Assembly: GCA_006503475.1 (NCBI GenBank)
Contig: RSEH01000139.1
Span: forward strand, 62,001-126,000
DNA: 64,000 nucleotides
Direction of reading: 5' to 3'
Origin: Stentor roeselii
Lineage: Eukaryota; Ciliophora; Heterotrichea; Heterotrichida; Stentoridae
Part shown: in pieces, positions 37,303 to 45,348 of the stretch
How the letters are laid out: the number at the start of each line of letters is the position of its first letter
How positions within the stretch are numbered: position 1 is the first letter of the stretch
Position numbers and translations under genes: made by a program
Notes under the pieces: generated by a model
What the model was told of the DNA's origin: nothing
Database searches by the model: none
Seen by the model: the letters and a program-made list of their open reading frames with translations, nothing else

Positions 37303-38814
37303 ATGATTTGTGTGATATTCAGGATTTTCACTGTTTTCGCTGAACTCAGGGTGCAAAGTCCTGATTCTTTGAAAAACCTTGAAATGAATATCCAAATTGC
37401 TAGCTTTGGAAACCCAAGTCTTTATTCAAGATATGGAAAGATTCATTTTTATGACAATTGCGACTTTGAAGATGAACTTGACTTTGAAAGCATTGTTCTT
37501 TTGACTAACTCAACTTTTACCTGCATTGCTGAATGTGCAGTAAGGGTTGAAAGCAAAGGTGGAAGAGGACTCATGGTTGTTCAGGACCAGCCTTTTTTCA
37601 TTGAAAATCAATGCCAGGTAGAAGATAGTTCGATTTTTACCTTAGGAGTCACCCGGACCGTATACGAAAATCATTTAAAAAAGCATAAAGATGTTTGGGT
37701 CACTTACAAATATGAACTCTTTGAAAGTTTTAACCCTTATGTTGAAGTCTTACTTTCTGGAAACTTTTCAAAGGACTACGAGTTAATCGACCATATATAT
37801 CGATTAAATTTAAAGATTCCTATTTCTTGGGAGACTATCAGATTCCAGTTACTTTGCGAGTCAAACTCTTCAAACACTTCTCAACATTGTCTGACAACTC
37901 CTTCAAAAACGATGATATGTTTAAACACAAGTGAAGACCTTTCGGGTAAATCAATCCTGGAGACCTACTCAATGATTCTAAACGTTTACGAGCAGTTAGA
38001 CTCACCAGACCCAACAACGACTTACTTAAAATACCTAAAAGCAGTCCTAGGCAATTGCGACACTGACTCAAACTGCACCAGTCGTTATTCAAAAGGCTAC
38101 GTTCCCAACTTTTACTTCGACAAAGGTGTCCTTGACCGATACGGTTTATTAGAAAAAAGACGAGCAGGAGTTTCAGTCAACAACGTGGACATCATCTGGC
38201 TGGACTACTTGGAACCCGCTTATTGTCTAAGTTTTTCAGACCCTCCGTCAACCTGCCAAGAATGCAGTCAAGGGTGTCCCTTCAGCGAGATCCGTTCAGG
38301 TAACTGTTCAATCTGGTGCGACAATGAAGACTGCGGGTTTTCCAATCTGGCCTGCTTGGAACAAAACGGCTGCTTCAACTTCATGATAAACGACGGCAAC
38401 TGCAATGAAGTCTGTTTCGGTGACCCGGACTGCACAGATGACGGGGAATATATCAAGTTCTTTATTTATACTGTTCTTGCCTGCTGCATTGTTGTCTTCG
38501 TCGTGTAATTGTTAAACAGCTTCTTCGGGTCGAGTCTTGTCGCGCTTTGCAAAAAGCAGGACCCGAGTCTGTTGGCGGATCAGATAAAAAGCACTTGTGA
38601 ACTTGAGTTAAGGTCTCAACAAATTGAAGATATTCAGGTCAGGATGTGTCCTCTTGATATGGCGGAAATTAATAAAAATGAAGCATTTGTCACTACACCT
38701 TGTGACCATGCCTTTCATTTGGATTGTGTGAAAAAACTACTCGAAGATGATGGACTCTTGAAAGAATGCCCTTGTTGCAAAGAAGAACTTAAGGATTTTA
38801 AGGTAATGACATAA
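37303..38814 (+). CDS. PA/LNR/TM/RING membrane protein, VSR/RMR-like, one intron
   Basis: 498 residues after splicing a 15-nt intron (38505-38519) that lies inside the membrane helix. Signal peptide (ICVIFRIFTVFA), then a protease-associated-like domain (CIAECAVRVESKGGRGLMV) at about 55-130, a family-unspecific lumenal region, Lin12/Notch-type cysteine modules at about 320-375 (CPFSEIRSGNCSIWC; INDGNCNEVCFGDPDC), a membrane helix (FFIYTVLACCIVVFVVFF) at about 385-405, and a RING-H2 at about 443-488. The RING order CPLD-x-CDHAFHLDC-x-CPCC has Asp as the second zinc ligand. It begins 2 bp after the kinase stop. The PA-TM-RING layout resembles sorting receptors of the RMR type. Confidence 0.9.
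38505..38519 (+). other. 15-nt intron
   Basis: GTAATTGTTAAACAG, phase 2. It interrupts the transmembrane helix of the PA/LNR/RING gene; splicing fuses VVFVV to FFGSSLVALC. Confidence 0.92.
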
Positions 38815-38832
38815 TTTTAATTGGGTTGTAAT

Positions 38833-40185
38833 ATGAAGGAAAGAAGGGAATCGCTTCAGACTCCGAAAAACTTTGGAAAAATTCAACAGAGAAGAGACCA
38901 GCTCACTCATATTATTTCTGAGAAGAATTTTTTGAATAGGCCTGGAAGTCTTTCACCTTTAAGTGACTCTCCTTCTTCTGGATCTCCTGCTAGAGTTCAT
39001 TTAACTTCTGCTGAAGCTGAAATGTTGCAGGTGAAACTAAAACAAATCTCTAAAAAACTCATAAGGATGAAAGCTAATATCTTCACTTGTACGAAAAATG
39101 TTGTGGAATTCATGGAAAGTCTAGAAAAACAGGCATTAAATGAAGTTCTTGAAGCTGAATTCGAACTCAATGCTTTGAAGTTAAAATTAGAAAAAGGAGA
39201 ACCTGTTGACTTAGACTTGTTTCAGATGATGAAAGATGTAAAAATCAGAACAAAGAAAAACTTCGAAATTTCTGAGGAAGTCAAAGAAAGTCTTGCAAAG
39301 ATCTTTAAAGTTCCTGAAGCACTTTCAAAAATAGCAGGTTTCAGAAAAAAAAGTATCCGATCACTGAAAAGTGTAGATTCGACCCAACTCAGAAATTCAA
39401 TTCAACTCAGCAAACCAGTAGTTCCTGAAAACAGTAAAACCGACGACAGTTCTCTGATATTCGCGAAAAACTACGAATCTGGTTTGGTTTCATTGAATTT
39501 AGACACATTTGAAGAAACTAAACTTTCATTCGCTCCTCGGATTTTGCCTTATCACATGTTATGTAAAATTTCAGGTGTAAAGTACTTTATCAGTGGAGGT
39601 TACGACGGGAGTAGGTCGACTGGTGATACTTTTATTGTGGACCTCAGTTTAAAGACCTTCCAAAAACTCAGCTCGTCAATTGACAGGGACGGGGCAGCCT
39701 CCGTGTTAAAAGATGAAAAAGTCTTTATATTCGGAGGAATTCACACAAATGAAGAAGACTTGAAACTTTGTCAGTTCTTCGACATGAAACTCAACTCTTG
39801 GCATGACTTGCCCGACCTTCCTATCAAGTCACATGCGAATACTGCCTCACTTCTTCATCACTCCATCGTTTTAACTGGCTTTCACTTAGATGGTGTCTAT
39901 CGTTTTGATGGAACTTCTTATGTTAACTTGATTAAAATTCAATCAGTTACTTTCAAATATTTATTTGATGAATGGGTTATTGATGGAAAAAGCATTTTTA
40001 AACTGGAAAATTTTAATCATAACTTGTGGGTCAGTTTTAACTGTGATAAAGAATTGAAGTTAGGATGGTTGTCATGTCTTTCAGGGTTTAGAAGAGGGAA
40101 GTTTGTTTATTTTGTGGAGGAGATTAATGGAGTTTTGAGACTTGATACTGAAAATAAGAAGGTTGAAGTTGTTCAAGGAAGCTAG
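38833..40185 (+). CDS. Kelch-repeat protein with N-terminal coiled coil, 450 aa
   Basis: The true start is the ATG at 38833, in context TTGTAATATG. Residues about 55-160 form a coiled coil (EAEMLQVKLKQISKKLIRMK). Kelch-like repeats occupy about 210-440 (KYFISGGYDGSRSTGDTFIV; EKVFIFGGIHTNEEDL; SIVLTGFHLDGVYRF), with the second and third repeats poorly conserved. No BTB or F-box is present. It converges with the 40192 gene with 6 bp between stops. Confidence 0.85.
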   Translation: MKERRESLQTPKNFGKIQQRRDQLTHIISEKNFLNRPGSLSPLSDSPSSGSPARVHLTSAEAEMLQVKLKQISKKLIRMKANIFTCTKNVVEFMESLEKQALNEVLEAEFELNALKLKLEKGEPVDLDLFQMMKDVKIRTKKNFEISEEVKESLAKIFKVPEALSKIAGFRKKSIRSLKSVDSTQLRNSIQLSKPVVPENSKTDDSSLIFAKNYESGLVSLNLDTFEETKLSFAPRILPYHMLCKISGVKYFISGGYDGSRSTGDTFIVDLSLKTFQKLSSSIDRDGAASVLKDEKVFIFGGIHTNEEDLKLCQFFDMKLNSWHDLPDLPIKSHANTASLLHHSIVLTGFHLDGVYRFDGTSYVNLIKIQSVTFKYLFDEWVIDGKSIFKLENFNHNLWVSFNCDKELKLGWLSCLSGFRRGKFVYFVEEINGVLRLDTENKKVEVVQGS

Positions 40186-40191
40186 TTTACA

Positions 40192-41382
40192 TCATTTAAA
40201 AATTTTAAAGAATTTTATTTTCTTGACTGTGTTTTCTAAGTATTTCTCTAGTTTCTTGTTTTCTAGACGCAGGTTGTAGTTTATGTCGCGTTTTGGAGTG
40301 TGGAACCTTTTTACTTCTCGGTCGTAGTCTCTCATCATCTGGGCTTTACTTGAAGGTAGGTAGTTGGATGATTTGTTGATGACTTCAATATCTCGAAACA
40401 TATGAAAATATGGAACATGTTTAGACTCATCTTCCATTCTAATAGGTGTATTATTCTCAGAATGCGACTTAACCTGTCCCTGTTCCCCAACAATATGAAC
40501 AGTAAACATCCCATTATTAACCGGCCTCAAAATCAAAGGCAAGAACTTTTTCTGATTTTTCACTTTAATCCTTTTCCTTTCACTCATAGTAGACCCAGTT
40601 GCAGAAACAACCGATCCATCATTTTTTTCCGATTCCTCATTTCCTTGCAAGTCATGAGACCCAGTGGGTTTCATAAATCCAAATTTAGAACTTTCTGAAA
40701 TATTTTTATCAGCAGCGAAATTTTCATCAGATTTAAAGTTTTTCTGATTAGAAGGACTATCATTTCTATAAAGCGATAAAAGTTTCTGATTAGAATTCAA
40801 AGAAACTTTCGATTTTTGATCAGGATTTAAAGAAGTCTTCGAGTTTTGATTCGGGGAAGTCTTTGAATTCATATCTTTTCCCCGTTGTTCATTCACAGGA
40901 GATAAATAGTTCTCCGGTGATGAAGAGTCTTTAAAAGCGCGACCTTCTTTAATATTCAAGAGATTCTCGTTGTTTTTAACTATTTTACCACGTTCTGGGC
41001 TGTTTTTTCTGCTTGAGTTGTGAACTGAGTCGTTGTTTTTATCTGTAACTGACCTGCCGTCGGACTCGCTTTCTTGCCCCGGGTCTAAAAGTTTGTAGTT
41101 TCCATTCGGCCTTGCTAAGAAGTTCGCAACACCAGTTTTTTTTTTTTTTACATAGAAAAACCTCTCAACTTTTTCTTCTTCTTGTTTCACTTTGCGTTTA
41201 CTCAGCTCGTCTATGAAAGCATTCTCCAGGTTTAACAGTTCTTGGTTTTTTCGACGAATCGCTTCAGCTGCTTCTCGGTCTCGAAGAAGTTTTTCTTCTT
41301 TCCACCTTCTTTTTTCTTCCTTGATTTTCTCTGCGTTTTTCAGTTTTGCTTCTTTTAGCTGGATGTTGATAGGAGCGAACAT
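40192..41382 (-). CDS. Coiled-coil/disordered protein, 396 aa
   Basis: N-terminal 70 residues form a charged helix (KEAKLKNAEKIKEEKRRWKE); the middle is Ser/Asn/Lys-rich with short repeats (NSKTSLNPDQKSK; NQNSKTSLN), and the C-terminal 130 residues are basic (RKRIKVKNQKKFLPLILRPV). No enzyme motif. Possibly a microtubule- or centriole-associated protein, but this is only inferred from composition. Confidence 0.7.
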   Translation of the reverse strand: MFAPINIQLKEAKLKNAEKIKEEKRRWKEEKLLRDREAAEAIRRKNQELLNLENAFIDELSKRKVKQEEEKVERFFYVKKKKTGVANFLARPNGNYKLLDPGQESESDGRSVTDKNNDSVHNSSRKNSPERGKIVKNNENLLNIKEGRAFKDSSSPENYLSPVNEQRGKDMNSKTSPNQNSKTSLNPDQKSKVSLNSNQKLLSLYRNDSPSNQKNFKSDENFAADKNISESSKFGFMKPTGSHDLQGNEESEKNDGSVVSATGSTMSERKRIKVKNQKKFLPLILRPVNNGMFTVHIVGEQGQVKSHSENNTPIRMEDESKHVPYFHMFRDIEVINKSSNYLPSSKAQMMRDYDREVKRFHTPKRDINYNLRLENKKLEKYLENTVKKIKFFKIFK

Positions 41383-41537
41383 GATTTAGTATAATCTATT
41401 TGTTGTTTTGATATCATTGATTTTTTTTTTTGGAGAGAATTTTATTGGGTTGATAAATGAGGGTGTTTGGAGTGAAGAGGTTTTATTGAATTGTTGGAGA
41501 TTGTGTGGGTTGGATTGATCACTCATCTTTAAAACAT

Positions 41538-43181
41538 TTATCTAGTACTCCTCTTCTCATTTAAGTTTTCCCATTTGCTAATGAGATCAGTGATATTGTT
41601 ATTCATAACCAAGTTACTCCTGGCAATCAATTTGAGTTCCTCCAAATCAATATTCTTCAGCTGATCATTGATTTCTACTTTTTTATTCAAAAACTCAAGT
41701 TTTTCCCTCATTTCCTGATTTTCACCCTGCATCATCCTGGCTCCATTAACTTTATTTTCCATATCAATTCCAACTTCCTTGATCTAACTATATCTTACTC
41801 TTTCTTCCATAACCTTGATTTTAGTGATCATATCCTTCAAGTCACCTTCAAGTAAAATGCACTGACTCTTCAAATTCTGAAACTCTTTTCCAGCCCTACT
41901 TACCCTTTACATCTCTTTCTTTTCTTTAAGTTCTTCAATATCATAATGAAGTTGAGTCCTTTCCTCCGCAAGTTCCGTATTATTCGATATAAGTTCCTTC
42001 AACAAACTCATGACATATTCATTTTCCATTCTAATATCTTCCAACAAAGAAATATTTGTCTTAAGTTCCTTGTCTTCCTTTTGCCTCATCTTCTGATTTA
42101 AAATAAGTTCCTGTTGACTTTTTTCCCGATCCATTTCCATCTTGCACTCTTCCACCTGGTTAATCAAAGCTCGTTTATCCAACTGAAGCTGAGCAGCAGC
42201 TTTTTCTATCATAGCCTTCGACTGCTTTAAAGTCTTTATTCGATTCACCAAATTATCCCTTTCCATTTCAACTTCCTGTTTATTCGCATTAAGAAAAGTG
42301 AGTTTTTCTTGAACAATTCCTAAAGTCGAGCTATTTTTCACGTCTTCCTTTAACCGAAAAAGTTTTTCCTGTAATGAAATAATTTGCTTGTTTTTTTCTT
42401 CAATGATCTTAACTTTGAAGTTTTCAGCTTGGGACAGTTTGTCTTCAAGACTTAAGATTAAAGTGCCTTGTCTTTCAATTTTTATGCGAGTTTCGCCTGT
42501 GTAGGCCTTGGCCATGTCTCGCGCTTTGGAAGAGTCTGAAAGGATTTTCGCGTTTTCTTCTTTGAAAAAAGTAGTGGTTGAGATGGCTTTGCGGTATTTT
42601 TCAGACTCTTTGTCGAAGAAGTCTCGTTCTTGAGCGAGTTTATTCTCGAAGTCTTTTATGTCTTCAATGAATCTCGTGTAGTTTATGTTTGCTGTTGAGT
42701 TTTTTGCTTGGAGTTCTCGATTTTCTGAGGAAAGTTCGTCAATCTTGCCTTGAAGGTCTTCTTGGATCTTCTTGTATTTTCCTTTTAACATCACCAGGTT
42801 CTCGGTTAATGGACCTGCGTCTAACCCGCCCATGAATTTGTTTGCTCGGGCTACTTCTTGGTCTTTGAGTAATTTGATTTCCATCTCGGTCAAGTAGATC
42901 TGCTGTTGAAGGTTGTTGATGAAATCGTCCTCGATTGGCTTTGTTGTTGTAGGGTTCAGACCAGTATCATATACCCTACTTTTTGCAAGTGAAAATCCTT
43001 CAAGTTTAGTGTCACTTGGAGCGGGCTTTGAGACAGTAACCCTTTTTGGTTCCTGCACTGTAGCACCTGGAAAGTTGCTCATTCGGAAGGTACTTTGAAT
43101 GCTTTCAGTGACAGCTGATTTACCAGTAATGGACTTTGCGGTCTGTCTATATCGTTCTTGTCCTCTCGAGGCAGGATTCAT
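41538..43181 (-). CDS. Long coiled-coil protein, three exons, 537 aa
   Basis: Two 15-nt introns (41784-41798 and 41896-41910) join three frames. The N-terminal 80 residues are disordered; about 85-500 is almost wholly coiled coil, including LQQQIYLTEMEIKLLKDQEV and a final NMNNNITDLISKWE-like block. This architecture is seen in many axonemal or basal-body proteins. I cannot name a family. The ATG at 43181 is divergent from the LRR gene at 43197, with TTATAAAAGACAGTT between the starts. Confidence 0.85.
41784..41798 (-). other. 15-nt intron
   Basis: GTAAGATATAGTTAG, phase 0, second intron of the 41538-43181 gene in transcript order; A at position 10. Confidence 0.9.
41896..41910 (-). other. 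15-nt intron
   Basis: GTAAAGGGTAAGTAG, phase 2, first intron of the 41538-43181 gene in transcript order; A at position 10. Confidence 0.9.
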
Positions 43182-43196
43182 TTATAAAAGACAGTT
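43182..43196. promoter_or_regulatory. 15-bp bidirectional start region
   Basis: Spacer TTATAAAAGACAGTT between two divergent start codons (43181 minus, 43197 plus). Contains a TATAAAA-like element on the plus strand. Confidence 0.4.
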
Positions 43197-44123
43197 ATGA
43201 GTGACTTGACATGGGAAATCTCTTATTTAGAGCGCAACCTGAAGCCAACAAACCAACTCGGTCAAGAACTTTCCGTGTTAAACGGTAACAACAGTAAACT
43301 CCAAGACTCCAACATCGAGCATTTATCAAAAGCCCTATCTTCAAATTCCGTCTTCGAAGGCGGTCTCTACCTTTCCGAAAACCTTTTAACAGACCAATCA
43401 GTTCTTTCCCTCTGTTCATCTCTTTCCTCCTCGAGCTGTAAAATCCTCGTTCTCGACCTTTCCTTCAACTTCCTGAAAGAAAAATCCGGAGTCTACCTTG
43501 GAGACCTCCTATCATCAGGGTATCAACTTTCTCAACTTTACTTAAAAGGATGCGATTTGGGTCCATTGGGTGTTCAGAGAATCTTGGAAAACATTGAAAA
43601 CTCGGAAACTTTAGAAGTGGTCGACATCGGCCTTGTGGGAAATGAAGCTTTGGCCATTGTCGGAAAGTACGTCGCAAGAGCACAGGGCATCAAGCAGGTC
43701 GCCTTTCAGCAGGGCGAGGAATGGAATGAACAGGTGCAAAAGGAATTTATTTATCAGATTAAGCAGAACTTTTCAGTCTTGCTTTATGAAATCGGACAGA
43801 GTAGTTGTCAGGATTTCGTTGATGAGGTTTATTCTGTCGCTGATAGGAATAATAAAATAAACGAGCAGCGGAGCTGCGAGAAACAACTTGAAGAGATCAG
43901 TGATCCGAAACATTTTGCGGAAGAAATACAGAATTTGATTGAAAATGACTTGCAGAATTTACCGGTTAGGGTTTATCTGCAAAATGCTATTGGAAGTTTA
44001 CTTAATGATGGCATTTTTGCGTTGATGAAATATCGGTATAAGGAAAATAATCCCAATAGGAATACAGCTGTTAACAATGTCAAGTGGCTTGTGCGGTATA
44101 TTTTAGATAATTCTCGCAGCTAG
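43197..44123 (+). CDS. Leucine-rich-repeat protein, 308 aa
   Basis: Several RNI-like leucine-rich repeats cover about residues 40-190 (ILVLDLSFNFLKEKSGVYLG; SQLYLKGCDLGPLGVQRIL; TLEVVDIGLVGNEALAIVG), with a helical C-terminal half. No kinase or membrane segment. It ends 10 bp before DCP1. The biological role is unknown. Confidence 0.85.
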   Translation: MSDLTWEISYLERNLKPTNQLGQELSVLNGNNSKLQDSNIEHLSKALSSNSVFEGGLYLSENLLTDQSVLSLCSSLSSSSCKILVLDLSFNFLKEKSGVYLGDLLSSGYQLSQLYLKGCDLGPLGVQRILENIENSETLEVVDIGLVGNEALAIVGKYVARAQGIKQVAFQQGEEWNEQVQKEFIYQIKQNFSVLLYEIGQSSCQDFVDEVYSVADRNNKINEQRSCEKQLEEISDPKHFAEEIQNLIENDLQNLPVRVYLQNAIGSLLNDGIFALMKYRYKENNPNRNTAVNNVKWLVRYILDNSRS

Positions 44124-44133
44124 ATTATTAGAT

Positions 44134-44766
44134 ATGGAAAGGGAAGGACTCCTGGCTATGCTTCGATCTCGGATTGATAAAGCTATTATCGAGTCGTTAT
44201 TTGAGATACAACATGTAGTCTACTACACGTTTTCCGAAACTTCTGGCACTTGGGAAAAAGGAGGCATCGAAGGTCCCCTGGTACTCGTAAAAAGAAGCCA
44301 AGACCCACTCTATTCAATGGTGATTCTCAACAAGCTCCACAACAACAGCTTCTACAATCACGTCACTCCCGACACTTTATTCGAAAAGAAGCATCCTCAA
44401 CTTCTCTGCATTCGAGATAAAAACAAAAATGTTCATGGAATCTGGTCCGCATCATCTGAAATGATCGACACTCTTTTTAGAAGACTTAACGACATGCAGA
44501 ATAAGTTCTCTCAATCAAAGATGCTTAAAAATTTGCTTGATATTGGAGGAGAGTCTCCTATTTTTGATGAAGGAGTTCGCAGGAATGAGTTTAGAACAAG
44601 TGAAGATGTTTTGAGACCTGAATTTTTTCAGAAAGGAGTCGTTTTTGAAGAAAAGGCTGTTGTACTTGCTGAGAGGGAAAAGGTCAAAGAAGTCATTGTT
44701 TCACTTGCAAGTTCTGATTACTTTTTAGAGAAAATAGAGCAGGTGTTGAGGAGGAGAAAACTTTAG
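44134..44766 (+). CDS. DCP1: mRNA-decapping enzyme subunit DCP1
   Basis: 210 residues. The EVH1-like fold spans about 10-120: a N-terminal helix, then VVYYTFSETSGTWEKGGIEG, LVLVKRSQDPLYSMVILNKL and the conserved GIWSASSEM, close to the 'GIWF' box of DCP1 proteins. DCP1 activates the DCP2 decapping nuclease in cytoplasmic mRNA decay. The C-terminal trimerisation region of animals is not obvious. No introns. Confidence 0.9.
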   Translation: MEREGLLAMLRSRIDKAIIESLFEIQHVVYYTFSETSGTWEKGGIEGPLVLVKRSQDPLYSMVILNKLHNNSFYNHVTPDTLFEKKHPQLLCIRDKNKNVHGIWSASSEMIDTLFRRLNDMQNKFSQSKMLKNLLDIGGESPIFDEGVRRNEFRTSEDVLRPEFFQKGVVFEEKAVVLAEREKVKEVIVSLASSDYFLEKIEQVLRRRKL

Positions 44767-44904
44767 GGGGTTATTTTGGTTTGGAGGGTTTAAAGTAATC
44801 TATTAGCTGCCAGCACTGTTAAAATAATCTTTATCCAATATTAATATAGCTTAAAAATCACACTTAATTATCTTCCAACAAATTGAAAATGGACCTAACG
44901 ATAA

Positions 44905-45327
44905 ATGAGTATTTCACTATTTAAAGAAGTCCAAAACATCCGCAAAAGAATAGAAAGTCTCGCCTCAGGTCAACTTCTAAAACTAAAAATCCTCAACGAT
45001 CGAGTACGAATAGAAGTAAAGCCAGATGATGGTTTATGGCAAAAGAAGCATCTTCACTTCGAAATAAAAACCAAAGAATACCCAAGATCTCCATGCAAAG
45101 TATTATGCAAGTCTCAAATCCTTCATCCAAACATCTTAGAAATCGACGGCGAGGTCTGTTTGAGTCTTTTCGACGAAGACTGGTTTCCCGACATGCGTCT
45201 CGACGACTACATAAACGGAATTCTTTTCATTTTGCACAATCCAAACTTCGACGACCCCCTAAGCGACTTTTTCCACACGGCTAAGTCAAACGGTAAAATC
45301 CCGGAAGCAATAAAAAGCATAGTCTGA
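44905..45327 (+). CDS. E2 conjugating enzyme, NEDD8-type (UBE2F/UBE2M-like)
   Basis: 140 residues with the E2 fold: HLHFEIKTKEYPRSPCKV, HPNILEIDGEVCLSLFDEDW and FDDPLSDFFH. The catalytic Cys is C85 in GEVCLSL, just after HPN. The VCLSL-plus-DW spacing is more like NEDD8 E2s than ubiquitin E2s. It is short, lacking a long N-terminal NEDD8-E1 docking extension. The start at 44905 follows GATAA; an earlier ATG at 44889 meets a stop after 11 codons and is not used here. Confidence 0.85.
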   Translation: MSISLFKEVQNIRKRIESLASGQLLKLKILNDRVRIEVKPDDGLWQKKHLHFEIKTKEYPRSPCKVLCKSQILHPNILEIDGEVCLSLFDEDWFPDMRLDDYINGILFILHNPNFDDPLSDFFHTAKSNGKIPEAIKSIV

Positions 45328-45348
45328 ATTAACTCTAATTAAAATAAC

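Noticed and set aside
37303-38814. Two separate genes at 37303-38508 and 38509-38814
   Set aside because: A 15-nt intron at 38505-38519 fuses them; the RING needs the preceding membrane helix frame.
38821-38832. TTG start at 38821 for the kelch gene
   Set aside because: The ATG at 38833 has the normal start context and the upstream codons (TTG GGT TGT AAT) add nothing conserved.
44889-44904. ATG at 44889 as start of the E2 gene
   Set aside because: It reaches a stop after 11 codons and is out of frame; could at most be a short upstream ORF.
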